Counted from the first letter of the stretch, positions 1-10,171 are shown. The stretch is 64,000 nt of DNA from Erythrobacteraceae bacterium Alg239-R51 (GCA_947331495.1 CAMZOI010000001.1:1922001-1986000); one strand, 5' to 3'. Numbers and translations are program-made. The notes: a model not told the origin generated them from the sequence alone.

Positions 1-113
1 TCGCGCCCCATGAGCCAGACCAGAGCAATCGAAAGCACGCACGCTCCGACCACGCCGAGTAGCAGCGGCAGCGGAGGCAGACGTCCGACCGGATTGTCGT
101 CCTGGGCAATCAT
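1..113 (-). CDS. N-terminus of an unidentified membrane protein (runs off the left edge)
   Basis: Only the first 37 codons are inside the window. The start codon overlaps the stop of the DUF2062 gene (ATGA), so the two are translationally coupled. After about 15 hydrophilic residues there is a long hydrophobic stretch (LLLGVVGACVLSIALVWLMG) that reads as a transmembrane helix. Sensor kinases often start this way, but nothing in the visible part identifies the family. Confidence 0.6.
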   Translation of the reverse strand, partial: MIAQDDNPVGRLPPLPLLLGVVGACVLSIALVWLMGR

Positions 114-721
114 TTCCGGCTTTCCTTCAACCGTCGATCGAGCCTGTTCTGCATCCGGAACAACCGGCGCTTGCGCTTACGCGCAACGATGAACCGCCAC
201 GCGAAGCCGGCGAGCAGATACCCAAGCGCGGCACCGACCACGGCCATGACGGTAAACCCGAACACGGTCACCAGCACGGTCTCGCCCGCCCCTTCGAACA
301 GTTCCACGAACCAGGCCCAGCGACCGCTGTTTATCTCTTCCTGCGCCGCGCCACCGGTCGCTGCCTGATCAATCTTCAGGATAAACGCACCGAGCCGGTT
401 TGCCACCACCGCCCAGAAAGGAAAGGTGAACGGATTGGTGATAAAGGTTACCAGTGCGGACACGGGAACGTTCGCCCTGGCGGGCAATGCCATGAACGCC
501 GCCAGAAAAATCTGCCCGACCGGAATGATGAAGCCGGCGAAGATGCCGAGCGCCACGCCGCGCGGCACGCTGCGTCGGGTGAATCGCCACAGTTCGGGCG
601 TGAGAAAACGATGCGCGATTGGTTTTAGATATCTGTTCCGCGCCATCTGCTCGCGCGTCGGCATGCGTACCCGCAACCAGTCCGCCAACGCAGTTTTCGA
701 GGTCCACTTGTTCATCGACAC
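110..721 (-). CDS. DUF2062 domain membrane protein
   Basis: A 203-residue protein. Residues about 45-190 match the DUF2062 pattern: a short basic lead (RRSVPRGVALGIFAGF), hydrophobic helices, and the N-P-x-T-x-P motif (ITNPFTFPFWAV) near residue 97. The family is a small inner-membrane protein of unknown biochemical role, sometimes fused to glycosyltransferases; here it stands alone. The C-terminal tail is strongly basic (RKRKRRLFR) and so probably cytoplasmic. It lies downstream of smpB on the same strand after a 120-bp gap and overlaps the next gene by 4 bp. Confidence 0.8.
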   Translation of the reverse strand: MSMNKWTSKTALADWLRVRMPTREQMARNRYLKPIAHRFLTPELWRFTRRSVPRGVALGIFAGFIIPVGQIFLAAFMALPARANVPVSALVTFITNPFTFPFWAVVANRLGAFILKIDQAATGGAAQEEINSGRWAWFVELFEGAGETVLVTVFGFTVMAVVGAALGYLLAGFAWRFIVARKRKRRLFRMQNRLDRRLKESRK

Positions 722-841
722 TCACCCGCAATGCGCCCCGCTCCTGCCGAGCGCAAGGGACAGCGGAAAAGGCATACGGTTCGATCGGACATACAGGGCG
801 ATGTGGTTAGTACGGCATTGCTGGCCAAGCACTTAATCCGT

Positions 842-1324
842 TCAGCCGCGCTCACGCATCAACCGCGCCTTGTCACGTTTCCAGTCGCGGTCCTTTACCG
901 TCTGGCGCTTGTCATGCGCCTGCTTGCCCTTGGCAAGTGCCAGTTCCACCTTGGCCCGTCCCGTCCTGTTGAAGTAGACCGACAAGGGAACCAGGGTCAT
1001 TCCCTTGCGCTCGACCGCCCCGAACATCTTGTCGATTTCACGCGTCCGCAGCAAGAGCTTGCGCGGACGGCGCGGCTCATGGTTGAGCCGGTTGCCATGC
1101 GAGTATTCGGGAATATTGGCATTCACCAGCCAAACCTCCCCGTTGCGCACTTCGGCATAACTCTCCTTGATGCTGGCCTCGCCCGCACGCAGCGCCTTGA
1201 CCTCGGTACCCTGTAGCGCAAGTCCGGCCTCGAAGGTTTCCTCGACATGATAATCGAACTTCGCCCGCCGGTTGTCGGCGGCGACACGGTGTTTGTCGAA
1301 GGTTACTGGTTTGGGACGAGCCAT
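842..1324 (-). CDS. smpB: SsrA-binding protein SmpB
   Basis: 160 residues, the normal size. SmpB binds tmRNA and brings it to stalled ribosomes for trans-translation. Recognisable family stretches are the N-terminal [32 protein letters not shown] region (residues about 18-46), the block around [10 protein letters not shown] (residue 69), and a basic C-terminal tail ([16 protein letters not shown]) of the kind that enters the decoding centre. It follows dapA by 40 bp on the same strand. The tmRNA gene itself was not found in this window. Confidence 0.96.
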   Translation of the reverse strand: MARPKPVTFDKHRVAADNRRAKFDYHVEETFEAGLALQGTEVKALRAGEASIKESYAEVRNGEVWLVNANIPEYSHGNRLNHEPRRPRKLLLRTREIDKMFGAVERKGMTLVPLSVYFNRTGRAKVELALAKGKQAHDKRQTVKDRDWKRDKARLMRERG

Positions 1325-1364
1325 AAGGTGCGCGCATGTAGGCTGTCAGTCACTCTCTGCCAAG

Positions 1365-2246
1365 TCAGACCAGCCCCGCATGCTCCAACGCCTCGTCGAC
1401 TGCTTGTCGGCTCGCCGCGCTCGCATTGCACAAAGGCAGGCGCACATCGGGTTCGATCCAGTCGTGCACCCGGCTGAGCGCGTATTTCACCGGGGCCGGA
1501 CTGGCATCGGAAAACATCGCATAATGAAGCGGGAAAAGCCGGTCGTTGAGTTCGCGCGCCTTTACGAGATCGTTCGCCGCGATCGCTTCGTGGAATTGGG
1601 CGCAAAGCGCGGGCGCGACATTGGCCGTTACCGAAATACATCCGGAACCGCCCGCGGCGGAATGGGGAAGCCACAGCTCGTCATTGCCGGAAAGCTGGCA
1701 GAAATCGTGGTCGAGCCCCATGCGGTGGTCGGCAACGCGCGACAGATCCCCGCTTGCATCCTTGATCGCCACGATCCGGTCGGGATATTCCCGGACCAGT
1801 TCCACGACCGTCTCGTCTTCGATGTCGGTCACCGTCCGGCTCGGCACATTGTAGAGCACGATGGGAAGGTCGCTATTCTCGGCCAGGAAACTGAAATGCG
1901 CGATCAGACCCTTCTGACTTGGCCGGTTGTAATAGGGCGCGACGCACAGGCCCGCTGCCGCCCCGGCTTTCTTCGAAAATTGCATATGGAGCAGGGCGTT
2001 TCGCGTATCGTTGCTCCCGCATCCGGCGATGACGGGTACCCGCCCTGCCGCCTGTTCGATGCACACTTCGACAACCCGGTGATGCTCCGCATTGGAAAGC
2101 GTCGAGGCCTCGCCCGTGGTGCCGCATGGGACGAGGCCTCTGCTGCCATTTTCGATCTGCCAATCGACAAGTTTGCGGAAAGCCGCCTCGTCGAACGATC
2201 CGTCGCGAAAAGGAGTCGCCAGAGCCGGAATCGAGCCTGAGAACAT
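1365..2246 (-). CDS. dapA: 4-hydroxy-tetrahydrodipicolinate synthase
   Basis: 293 residues, typical of the family. It condenses pyruvate with aspartate semialdehyde at the start of the diaminopimelate/lysine branch. The signature CGTTGE is at residues 41-46, the active-site tyrosine is Y132 in LYNVPSRT, and the Schiff-base lysine is K162 in AIKDASGD. It begins the leftward dapA-smpB-DUF2062 group and is divergent from the lytic transglycosylase gene across about 94 bp, which should hold both promoters. Confidence 0.97.
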   Translation of the reverse strand: MFSGSIPALATPFRDGSFDEAAFRKLVDWQIENGSRGLVPCGTTGEASTLSNAEHHRVVEVCIEQAAGRVPVIAGCGSNDTRNALLHMQFSKKAGAAAGLCVAPYYNRPSQKGLIAHFSFLAENSDLPIVLYNVPSRTVTDIEDETVVELVREYPDRIVAIKDASGDLSRVADHRMGLDHDFCQLSGNDELWLPHSAAGGSGCISVTANVAPALCAQFHEAIAANDLVKARELNDRLFPLHYAMFSDASPAPVKYALSRVHDWIEPDVRLPLCNASAASRQAVDEALEHAGLV

Positions 2247-2340
2247 TTACGTCCGTCCTGCGTTAGAGTGATGATTGCGCGTGTCTTTTCCGCGCACCGC
2301 AAGTTTTCATTCAGCGCCTGATAAGGAGCCGCAGGTCATT

Positions 2341-4299
2341 ATGTCCAGCATGGGACTCAAAACAGTTTTTTCTTTCGCATTGCTCGCCGGTACCGCGCTG
2401 GCGAGCCCTTCATCGCTCCAGGCGCAGGACGCCGCAAGCTGGGACCGGGCCCGAAGCAATCTCGTGGCACAGCAATCCGGTCGGATGGACCAGGCCATCA
2501 GCCGTTGGGAAGATCTGCGCGGCCAGGACAATCTTCCGTTTGCCGACTATGCCGGTTTCATCCTGACCTATCCGGGCTTTCCGCAGCAGGACAGGCTGCA
2601 GCTTCGCGCGGAAAACGCGCTCGACAGCGAGGCCGTGACGCCGGAAGCTCTGGTGTCATTCTTCGATCGCAATCCGCCTATCTCGAACGGCGCCAAGGCG
2701 CGGTATGCTCTGGCGATGGCGAACATGGACCGAGCCAACGCATTCGACGTTGCGCGCGAGGCATGGCGCGGCGGCACGATGAGCGGTCCGGCCGAGGCTT
2801 ATCTGCAGGGGCTTTTCGGTACGCGCTTCACGCCCCAGGACCATGATGCGCGCATGGACGCGTTGCTGTGGCAGGGCAATTCCGAAGCGGCGACCCGTCA
2901 GATCGTGAACGTTTCCCCTGCGGCCCGCCCGACGATGATGGCACGTCTTGCACTCTTGCAGGGACGGGCTCCAGAGCAGGCCGGACTGGCTGTTCCAGCC
3001 GATGCAAAGACCGATGCCGGTTACACGTACAATCTCGTGCGCCATTACCGGACGAGCAATCAGATTCCGATGGCTGTCAACACGCTCGCCTACCGTCCGC
3101 AGTTCTCGGCTCCGGCCTTCGATGCGGAGGACTTCATCGGCGAAGCACTTGCCGTGGCGAAGGGCGCCGGATCGGAACCGGCTGTCCGTATCGCCGCGAA
3201 TGTCGACGATCTGTTCGCGCCGGGCGCTGACATCAGCCAGATGGCCTATCGTCTTCGGGACGATTACACCTCGTTGATGTGGCTTGGTGGAACGAGCGCA
3301 TTGTGGAACCTTGGCGATGGCGAACGCGCAGCCCCGCTTTTCTATCGCTACGGAGCCGCGGCGCAGACGCCCCAGACGCGCTCGAAGGGGTTTTACTGGG
3401 CTGGTCTTGCCAGCAAGCGCGCCGGCAAGTCTGCCGATGCGACCCGCTATTTCGAAATGGCGGCCGATTATCCCGACCGGTTTTACGGCCAGCTCGCGCT
3501 TGGCGAACTGGGCCGTTCGGTCCCGAGCTTCGGCCAGAGCGGCGTTGCCCTGCCCAGCCCGGAACAACGCGCGCAGTTCGAAACCAAACCTATCGTTGCG
3601 GCAGTGCGCGAAGTCGCGCGGGATGCACCATGGAGCACCGGCATCCAGTTCTATCGCGAAGTCGCGCAGCAGGCCGAAACGCCTGAGGAACATGCGCTGG
3701 TCGCCGAACTTGCCCGGCAGATCGGGAGGCGCGACCTGGCGGTCAATGTTGCCGAAGCAGCCGGAGCGGACGGACTCGACAGCTTCGTCGTCCAGGGTTT
3801 TCCCACGCTTCAGCTCCCGCCCGGGGCGAACTTTGCCCTCGTCCATGCGATCGCGCGCCAGGAAAGCCAGTTCGCACAGAACGCCATCAGCCACGCCGGG
3901 GCGCGCGGGCTGATGCAGCTGATGCCGGCCACGGCGCGCGAGGAAGCAGGACGAGCGGGCATGAATTACATGACCTCATCGCTGATCGAAGACGCTTCCT
4001 ACAACATCAGGCTCGGCAGCAATCACATCGACCGGTTGGTGTCCTATTACGATGGCAGTTATCCGCTTGCCTTTGCGGCCTACAATGCCGGGCCCGGCAA
4101 TGTGAACAAGTGGCTGCGCGCCAATGGGGACCCGCGCACCAGTTCGATCAGCTGGGTCGAATGGATCGAGAAGATCCCGTTCTTCGAGACCAAGAACTAC
4201 GTCCAGCGGGTGATCGAAAATGCTGCGGTATACGAACATCTCTACCCGGAACGCACGGCCTTTGGCCGGTCGCGTACGGCTGGTGACTTTCTGCGCTAG
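2341..4299 (+). CDS. Periplasmic lytic transglycosylase (SLT family)
   Basis: 652 residues. A cleavable signal peptide is visible (hydrophobic LKTVFSFALLAGTALAS, cleavage after LQAQ), and the start at 2341 has a GGAG sequence upstream. Residues about 30-480 form the helical superhelix of Slt70-like enzymes. The C-terminal SLT domain carries the catalytic glutamate E508 in ARQESQF, then the GLMQLMP block and the AYNAGPGNV block. It cleaves peptidoglycan with 1,6-anhydro product formation. It is divergent from dapA and followed after 19 bp by greB. Confidence 0.94.
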   Translation: MSSMGLKTVFSFALLAGTALASPSSLQAQDAASWDRARSNLVAQQSGRMDQAISRWEDLRGQDNLPFADYAGFILTYPGFPQQDRLQLRAENALDSEAVTPEALVSFFDRNPPISNGAKARYALAMANMDRANAFDVAREAWRGGTMSGPAEAYLQGLFGTRFTPQDHDARMDALLWQGNSEAATRQIVNVSPAARPTMMARLALLQGRAPEQAGLAVPADAKTDAGYTYNLVRHYRTSNQIPMAVNTLAYRPQFSAPAFDAEDFIGEALAVAKGAGSEPAVRIAANVDDLFAPGADISQMAYRLRDDYTSLMWLGGTSALWNLGDGERAAPLFYRYGAAAQTPQTRSKGFYWAGLASKRAGKSADATRYFEMAADYPDRFYGQLALGELGRSVPSFGQSGVALPSPEQRAQFETKPIVAAVREVARDAPWSTGIQFYREVAQQAETPEEHALVAELARQIGRRDLAVNVAEAAGADGLDSFVVQGFPTLQLPPGANFALVHAIARQESQFAQNAISHAGARGLMQLMPATAREEAGRAGMNYMTSSLIEDASYNIRLGSNHIDRLVSYYDGSYPLAFAAYNAGPGNVNKWLRANGDPRTSSISWVEWIEKIPFFETKNYVQRVIENAAVYEHLYPERTAFGRSRTAGDFLR

Positions 4300-4318
4300 G
4301 ATCGGCTAACAGCGGGCA

Positions 4319-4798
4319 ATGTCCGCAAACGGCAATCCTATCACCCCGGCAGGTTATGCCGCGCTCAGGGCGCGGTATGACCATCTGCTCGGCAGCGAGC
4401 GACCGGAAATCGTCGAACTGGTCAGCTGGGCGGCGGGCAATGGCGACCGCAGCGAAAACGGGGATTACCTTTACGGGCGCAAGCGGATGCGGGAGATCGA
4501 CCGCGAACTCGCGCATCTTGCCCGCCGGATGAAGTCAGCCCGGGTGATCGATCCGGTCGAGCAGTCCGACCGTGACCGGGCCTTCTTCGGCGCGACGGTC
4601 TTGCTTGTCGACGAGGATGACAATGAAAGGTCCGTCACGCTTGTCGGAGATGACGAGCAGGATGCAGGCACGGGCCGGATAGGCTGGTCGTCGCCCATGT
4701 CCCGCGCCCTCAGGGGTGCGTCGGTCGGAGATCTGCGGACAGTTCGTCTGCCAGCTGGCGCGAAGGAATGGGAAGTGCTTTCAATCCGGTATGACTAG
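4319..4798 (+). CDS. greB: Transcription elongation factor GreB
   Basis: 159 residues with the Gre architecture: an N-terminal coiled coil (RALRARYDHLL... to about residue 75) followed by the FKBP-like C-terminal domain ending in a basic/hydrophobic strand (GAKEWEVLSIRYD). The loop sequence GDRSENGDYLYGRKRMREID is the acidic tip that enters the RNA polymerase secondary channel to stimulate transcript cleavage; the D and E residues there are present. GreB rather than GreA fits the YGRKRMREID stretch. The next gene starts inside its last codons. Confidence 0.93.
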   Translation: MSANGNPITPAGYAALRARYDHLLGSERPEIVELVSWAAGNGDRSENGDYLYGRKRMREIDRELAHLARRMKSARVIDPVEQSDRDRAFFGATVLLVDEDDNERSVTLVGDDEQDAGTGRIGWSSPMSRALRGASVGDLRTVRLPAGAKEWEVLSIRYD

Positions 4799-5273
4799 GT
4801 TTCTTCTGCTTTGCGCCCTCTTCCTTGCCGTGCCCGTTTCGGCAAAGGACAGTTTGGGCATGTTCGACCAATGGGGCGCATTCCGCGATGCTTCCGTGCC
4901 GCGCTGCTATGCGATAGCCACACCTCTTCCGGACAGGTCTCGCAAGCAATTCGAACCCTTTGCCACGGTCGCGACCTGGCCGAAACAGAACATTCGCGGC
5001 CAGGTGCACTTCCGCCTGGCCCGTCTGCTGGCCGAGCAGCCAAGAGTCAGCCTGCGAATAGGGACGCGGACCTTCGATCTTGTCGGCGGCGGGGGCGACG
5101 CCTGGGCTGCGGACCGAACCATGGACGCCGCAATATTGGCGGCAATGCGCTCTGCCACGGTGATGACCATCCGCGCTACCGACCGGCGGGGCCGACGCTT
5201 CTCGAACCGTTATTCGCTTGCCGGGGCGGCAACCGCGATGGATGCGGCAACACTGGCTTGCGCGCGGAACTGA
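4791..5273 (+). CDS. Secreted IalB-like protein
   Basis: 160 residues, starting 8 bp before the greB stop, so it is probably translated by coupling. A clear signal peptide ends at VPVSAKD. The mature part begins with W-G-A-F-R-D and has P-R-C-Y-A-I shortly after, then a C near the end (LACARN). This pattern, with two cysteines that could pair, resembles the invasion-associated locus B family of alphaproteobacterial periplasmic proteins. The assignment is by pattern only and the function is unknown. Confidence 0.68.
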   Translation: MTRFLLLCALFLAVPVSAKDSLGMFDQWGAFRDASVPRCYAIATPLPDRSRKQFEPFATVATWPKQNIRGQVHFRLARLLAEQPRVSLRIGTRTFDLVGGGGDAWAADRTMDAAILAAMRSATVMTIRATDRRGRRFSNRYSLAGAATAMDAATLACARN

Positions 5274-5282
5274 CAACAGAGA

Positions 5283-5307
5283 GCCGGAAGCGCGACGCGC
5301 CCCCGGC
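5283..5307. terminator. Possible weak convergent terminator
   Basis: GCCGG and CCGGC arms enclose GCGC/GCGC arms with mismatches, between two genes whose 3' ends face each other (5273 and 5335). There is no good T run on either strand, so a role in termination is only suggested by the position. Confidence 0.3.
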
Positions 5308-5334
5308 CCCTGTCATCGTTTCATGTGGTCGGCT

Positions 5335-6003
5335 TCAGAAACGGAAGCCGAAACCCGCCATTACCTGGTGGCGATCGGTATCGATCTCGCCGAGATCGAC
5401 GTCCGGTTCGTCTCCATCGAAGTCGAGTTCCGCCTCGCTATAGTTCGAATAGCGGTATTCGAGCTTGGCGAAGGTGCGTTCGCTCAGCGCATATTCCGCA
5501 CCCGCGCCCACCCGGAAACCGTCCGTGTCGATCTTGGCGCGATATTCATCGCCGTCGAACGAACTTTCCAGATTGTATCGGGCATTGGTGTAGCCGCCCT
5601 TGGCGTAAACGAGCAGGTTGGGACTGGCCAGAACACCGACACGCGCACCGACATACAGGTCACGTCCGGTTTCCACGTCGCCAAGTCCGAAGTTTTCGAA
5701 ATCGCCATCGTCGAATTCGGTTTCGGCCGTCGAATCCGTCAGTTCGCCTTCCAGACCCAGAACGACGCCACCGGCATTGAAATCATACCCGATTCCGATC
5801 CCGTAATTGAACCCATCAATCGATTGATCGTCGTCTTCGTTGATATCGTTGTCGATATCGCTGCCAGCCTTACTGACATCATATCCGACCAGGCCTTCGA
5901 CACGTGGACCAGTGAAGGTTCCGTCTACCGCATCCTGCGCAAGAGCAGGACCGGACAGTGCAACCATCGAACCTGCGACCAGAAGAGCTGTAGTCTTTTT
6001 CAT
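5335..6003 (-). CDS. Outer-membrane beta-barrel protein (OmpA-like/Omp25 type)
   Basis: 222 residues from the MKKTTALLVAG start at 6003, chosen because GGAG lies 9 bases upstream and a proper signal peptide follows, cleaved after ALAQ. The mature protein alternates hydrophobic and polar residues in strands (YGIGIGYDFNAGG, VYAKGGYTNARYN, FAKLEYRYSNYS) and ends in phenylalanine (AGFGFRF), as outer-membrane barrels do for BAM recognition. Loops are rich in aspartate and glutamate. The family is common in alphaproteobacteria; the specific role is unknown. Confidence 0.85.
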   Translation of the reverse strand: MKKTTALLVAGSMVALSGPALAQDAVDGTFTGPRVEGLVGYDVSKAGSDIDNDINEDDDQSIDGFNYGIGIGYDFNAGGVVLGLEGELTDSTAETEFDDGDFENFGLGDVETGRDLYVGARVGVLASPNLLVYAKGGYTNARYNLESSFDGDEYRAKIDTDGFRVGAGAEYALSERTFAKLEYRYSNYSEAELDFDGDEPDVDLGEIDTDRHQVMAGFGFRF

Positions 6004-6300
6004 CAATTGTACTCCATTTTTCATTCCCACGGCCTTTTGCTTGCCGCGTGGACTGACGAAACGGAGCGCGTCCCAGTAGAGTTTCATGAACATAACACAA
6101 CATCGATGTGTGGTTTTATTGCGACACATGATCCGGTAAGCTGTTGATACAGCACGACCAGCGGAGTTTTACCGAAATGCATCGTCGAACGGAGCTAATT
6201 ACTCTACCAGTCGCTGGAACCCGGCGTGGCCGCATGCATTCATGCGCGCGCTCATGCGGTCTTCCAATCGCCTGCCGTCGCCACTATATGCGCGCTTCCC

Positions 6301-7539
6301 ATGGCCGACACGCAACTCATGAGCATTCCGGGTCAAGTCGACCCGGTTCCCGTCGCGCGCGATATCACCCCGCGCGAGGATGGCCGCGTCGATCTGATCG
6401 GGCTGCCAAAGCCGCGCATCCGCGAATTGTTCGAGAGTGCCGGGCTCGATGCGAAGCAGGCCAAGCTGCGCGCCAAGCAGGTGTTTCACTGGCTCTACCA
6501 TCGCGGCGTGACCGACTTCGGGGCGATGACCGATATCGCCAAGACCATGCGCCCGTGGCTTGCCGAGCGATTCGTCGTCGGTCGTCCCGATATCGTGGAA
6601 GCGCAGCATTCGAACGATGGCACCCGCAAGTGGTTGTTGAAGACCGACGATGGGCACGAATTCGAAATGGTGTTCATTCCCGATGCGGACCGCGGAACGC
6701 TGTGCGTCTCGAGCCAGGTCGGGTGTACGCTCAACTGCCGCTTCTGCCATACCGGCACGATGCGGCTCGTGCGTAACCTGACTCCCGGGGAGATCGTCGG
6801 CCAGGTCATGCTTGCGCGCGATGCGCTTGGCGAATGGCCCAGGGGCCAGATGGATTTCGCTGAAGACGCCGACGAGGCCGAATATACCGCGGATGGGCGC
6901 CTGCTCACCAACATCGTGATGATGGGCATGGGCGAACCGCTCTACAATTTCGACAATGTCCGCGATGCTTTGCAGCTAGTGATGGATGGTGACGGGCTTG
7001 CGCTTTCCAAACGCCGCATCACGCTGTCGACCAGCGGCGTGGTCCCGGCGATGGAACGGTGTGGCGAGGAAATCGGCGTCAATCTGGCCGTTTCGCTCCA
7101 CGCGGTGACCAAGGAAATTCGGGACGAGATCGTCCCGCTCAACCGTAAATACGGCATCGAACAATTGCTCGAAGCCTGCGCGGCCTATCCCGGGGCATCC
7201 AATGCAAGGCGGATCACCTTCGAATATGTCATGCTCAAGGACAAGAACGACACTGACGAGCATGCGCGCGAACTTGTCCGTCTGCTCAAACGGTACAAAC
7301 TGCCCGCCAAGGTGAATTTGATACCGTTCAACCCATGGCCCGGCGCACCCTACGAGTGCTCCACGCCGGAACGGGTGAAGCGCTTTTCCGACATCGTCTT
7401 CGAAGGCGGCATCAGCGCCCCGGTTCGCACTCCGCGCGGGCGCGATATCGATGCGGCTTGCGGTCAGTTGAAAACCACTGCCGAAAAGAAAAGCCGTGCC
7501 CAGCGCGACCGTGAAGCGGATCAGGCTGCGCTGGCGTGA
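6301..7539 (+). CDS. rlmN: Dual-specificity 23S rRNA/tRNA adenine-C2 methyltransferase RlmN
   Basis: 412 residues. This is a radical-SAM enzyme that methylates A2503 of 23S rRNA and A37 of some tRNAs. The CxxxCxxC cluster motif is C142-x3-C146-x2-C149 in [23 protein letters not shown] and the SLHA region are intact, and the conserved C-terminal cysteine is in [10 protein letters not shown]. The start at 6301 (MADTQLMS) is chosen by usual length; an in-frame ATG at 6226 would add 25 residues without family support. The stop overlaps the next start. Confidence 0.96.
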   Translation: MADTQLMSIPGQVDPVPVARDITPREDGRVDLIGLPKPRIRELFESAGLDAKQAKLRAKQVFHWLYHRGVTDFGAMTDIAKTMRPWLAERFVVGRPDIVEAQHSNDGTRKWLLKTDDGHEFEMVFIPDADRGTLCVSSQVGCTLNCRFCHTGTMRLVRNLTPGEIVGQVMLARDALGEWPRGQMDFAEDADEAEYTADGRLLTNIVMMGMGEPLYNFDNVRDALQLVMDGDGLALSKRRITLSTSGVVPAMERCGEEIGVNLAVSLHAVTKEIRDEIVPLNRKYGIEQLLEACAAYPGASNARRITFEYVMLKDKNDTDEHARELVRLLKRYKLPAKVNLIPFNPWPGAPYECSTPERVKRFSDIVFEGGISAPVRTPRGRDIDAACGQLKTTAEKKSRAQRDREADQAALA

Positions 7540-8129
7540 CAGCCGATCCGGCCACGCTCGCATTCTACCAGAGCGAGGCCCCCCGTTACACGCTGGCATT
7601 CGGCCAGGCGCCCAGCCGCCATCTCGAAACGTTTCTTGACCGACTCCAGCCCGGTGCGCGCATTCTCGAACTCGGTTGCGGCGGCGGGCGCGATTCCGCG
7701 CGGATTGTCGAGCGCGGGTTCGATCTCGACGCGACGGACGGCGTTGAAGCGATGGTTCGCAAGGCCAACGAACGTTTCGATGTCGGTGCACGGCAAATGC
7801 GGTTCGACGAACTCACCGCTGACACCGAATATGACGCGGTGTGGGCGCATGCCTGCCTGCTGCACGTCGCGCGCGACGATCTGCCATCCGTTCTGGGCTC
7901 GATCCACCGGGCCCTGCGTCCCGAGGGGTGGCATTTTGCGAATTTCAAGCTGGGCGACGGTGAAGGGCGCTGCAAGCTAGGCCGCCTCCACAACTTCCCG
8001 ACACGCGCCTGGATCGAAGGCTGTTACCGCGAAGCCGAATTCTCGATCGACGAGAGCGACGTATATTCGGGAAAGGGAGCGGATGGCACCATGCGGGAGT
8101 GGATCGGTTTGACGGCGCGCAAACCATGA
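7536..8129 (+). CDS. Class I SAM-dependent methyltransferase, substrate unknown
   Basis: 197 residues, starting with GTG that overlaps the rlmN stop by 4 bp. Motif I is clear ([15 protein letters not shown], residues about 44-58), followed by the acidic motif II region ([12 protein letters not shown]) and a motif around [15 protein letters not shown]. This is the methyltransf_25/UbiG-like fold. Coupling to rlmN does not by itself say what it methylates. Its own stop overlaps the start of the MOSC gene, so the three genes form one transcript. Confidence 0.8.
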   Translation: MTADPATLAFYQSEAPRYTLAFGQAPSRHLETFLDRLQPGARILELGCGGGRDSARIVERGFDLDATDGVEAMVRKANERFDVGARQMRFDELTADTEYDAVWAHACLLHVARDDLPSVLGSIHRALRPEGWHFANFKLGDGEGRCKLGRLHNFPTRAWIEGCYREAEFSIDESDVYSGKGADGTMREWIGLTARKP

Positions 8130-8779
8130 CGCGAAGCGCAAAGGTCATCGCGCTGTGTGTCGGACGCCCCGCCCCACTACCCGGCGGCAAGATCAGCAGT
8201 ATTGACAAACACGCGGTCGAAGGCGTGGTGCGCATCGGCAGGCTGGGTCTCGACGCCGATACGCAGAGCGACCGCGAACACCACGGTGGCAAGCATATGG
8301 CCGTGCATCAGTACCCTGCCGATCACTATCGCCATTGGTGCGAAAACATCCCCGAAGTCGAGCCGCTTGCCCGGCCCGGAGCCTTCGGCGAGAACATTCA
8401 TGCCACGGGGCTCACCGAGACGGACGTGTTCATCGGCGACCGCCTGCGTCTGGGCACCGCTCTGCTGGAAGTGAGCATGGGGCGCCAGCCGTGCAGCACG
8501 CTCGAGCAGCATTTCCAGCGTAAGGACATGGTCCGACGCATTATCGCGAACCATCGCTGCGGATGGTATTATCGGGTTCTCGAGGAAGGCAGCGCTCAGG
8601 CAGGCGACACGCTGGACCTGGTCGAGCGGGCTCAGCTAAGGTGGAATATCGACAGGGTCTTCGCGCTTCTGTTCGATCCCGCGTCCGAACCACGACCGGG
8701 CGACTTGCAGGACCTCGTTTCCTTGCCGGCGCTAGCCCCGGCCTGGAAAGCAAAGGTCACGGCCAAGCTGCGGAACTAG
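8126..8779 (+). CDS. MOSC domain protein (YiiM type)
   Basis: 217 residues starting at the ATG that overlaps the previous stop (ATGA). The MOSC-domain pattern is present: GRLGLDADTQSDREHHGGKHMAVHQY with the H-G-G-x-x-x-A core (residues about 40-65), RPGAFGENI near 90, and the conserved cysteine in SMGRQPCSTLEQ near 118. YiiM proteins use the molybdenum cofactor to reduce N-hydroxylated compounds. A separate molybdoenzyme gene lies at 11.6-12.3 kb. Confidence 0.88.
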   Translation: MTRSAKVIALCVGRPAPLPGGKISSIDKHAVEGVVRIGRLGLDADTQSDREHHGGKHMAVHQYPADHYRHWCENIPEVEPLARPGAFGENIHATGLTETDVFIGDRLRLGTALLEVSMGRQPCSTLEQHFQRKDMVRRIIANHRCGWYYRVLEEGSAQAGDTLDLVERAQLRWNIDRVFALLFDPASEPRPGDLQDLVSLPALAPAWKAKVTAKLRN

Positions 8780-8819
8780 GTTTGTCCCAACCGGGCAGTC
8801 GTACGATCGGGACCGGACA

Positions 8820-10049
8820 TCAGTGACCGCCTCCGCCTCCGATTCCCAGAACCCACAAGGCGACCTGCCCTACCACGGCCAGCACGCAAAAGACGAAGCC
8901 AAGAACCGGAACGATCGACCAGACATTGGGAACATTGTCCGGCTGGCTCTCCTTCTTCAATTTCCACAGCGCCGCATTCGACACCACGAATACGAGCAGG
9001 ATGGCGAGGCTGGTTCCGCTCGCAAGGGTCTTGAGCGGAAAGAACAGCGCGAGCGCCAGAACGACCGCGCCACACGCCAGCGTCGCCAGAACCGGCGTAT
9101 TCGTCTTGTCGCTCACCTTCTCCATCTTTTCCGGCATGACCGAACGGTCGTCGCGGGCCATGTCGAACATCATCCGGCTGGCAGCGACGATCTGGGCCAG
9201 AGAGCCATTGACGATCACGAACAGGCTGGCGATCGCGACCGGCATTGCAGGCCAGCCCTTCTGGGTCGCGGCTTCGACCAATGGCGCCTCTGCCCCGGCG
9301 ATGGCGTCGGTATTGTCGCCGCCCACCAGCGCAAGCGAGATCGCGATGTAGAACACGAAGACGATGATCAGGGAGACGATCATCGCGCGCGGAAGGGTAC
9401 GCTCCACATCCTTAACCTCCTCGGCGGTTTGCGACATGTCGCCAAAGCCGATGAAACTGTAAACGGCCAGGAACGCGCCTGCCAGTATGCCCGTGGCCGC
9501 ACCCGCGCCCAGCCCGTCCCCCGACAGGATCTTCCCCGGCGCGGCGACGAGATTGTCTTTCGTCGCCCACAGGACAAACAGAAGCGTGGCGATACCGATC
9601 ACCGTCGTGACCGTCATGAACCACGCGCTCTGCTTCATGCCCGCCAGCGCTACGGCGGTGATCGCCACGATCAGCCCGACAGTCGCCATCCACCCAGGAA
9701 CGTCGACGAAGCTGTTGAGGTAGCTGACGAACCCGGTCGTGATTGTCGCGGCCGATACGAGATTGGCTACGATCATCATCCAGCCGGTCGCATCGGCAAG
9801 CCATTCTCGGCCGAAGGCGCTGTCGGCATATTCCATCGGCCCGCCGGCATCGGGGATGCGTGCACCGAGTTCGGCAAACGACATTGCGGTCGTGAAGGCT
9901 ACCAGCGCCGCGACCATATAGGCGACCGGGGCAAGCACGCCTGCCTCGCCGACCACCTCGCCGACAACAACGAAGATTCCCGCACCGAGGATGGTGCCGG
10001 TACCGTAGAAGATGAGATTTCCGAGCCCCATCGAGCGCTCGAGTGCCAT
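8820..10049 (-). CDS. APC-family amino-acid permease
   Basis: 409 residues with about 11 to 12 hydrophobic helices. The N-terminal GLGNLIFYGTGTILGAGIFVV (residues 7-27) is the conserved first APC helix with its broken-helix glycines. The family imports or exchanges amino acids across the inner membrane; the substrate cannot be read from sequence. It converges with the MOSC gene and is divergent from the SDR gene. The last residues (GIGGGGGH) are glycine-rich and disordered. Confidence 0.87.
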   Translation of the reverse strand: MALERSMGLGNLIFYGTGTILGAGIFVVVGEVVGEAGVLAPVAYMVAALVAFTTAMSFAELGARIPDAGGPMEYADSAFGREWLADATGWMMIVANLVSAATITTGFVSYLNSFVDVPGWMATVGLIVAITAVALAGMKQSAWFMTVTTVIGIATLLFVLWATKDNLVAAPGKILSGDGLGAGAATGILAGAFLAVYSFIGFGDMSQTAEEVKDVERTLPRAMIVSLIIVFVFYIAISLALVGGDNTDAIAGAEAPLVEAATQKGWPAMPVAIASLFVIVNGSLAQIVAASRMMFDMARDDRSVMPEKMEKVSDKTNTPVLATLACGAVVLALALFFPLKTLASGTSLAILLVFVVSNAALWKLKKESQPDNVPNVWSIVPVLGFVFCVLAVVGQVALWVLGIGGGGGH

Positions 10050-10171
10050 GCATTCCTCCCTTTAGGGAGTGCAAGCGTCCAGCCCGTGCGCCAGTTCCGA
10101 GAAAATCCTTTGATTGCGGACGCCGGAGATGGTTCAAAGCAAGAGATGCTTCGTTCGGGTTCATTTCAGAC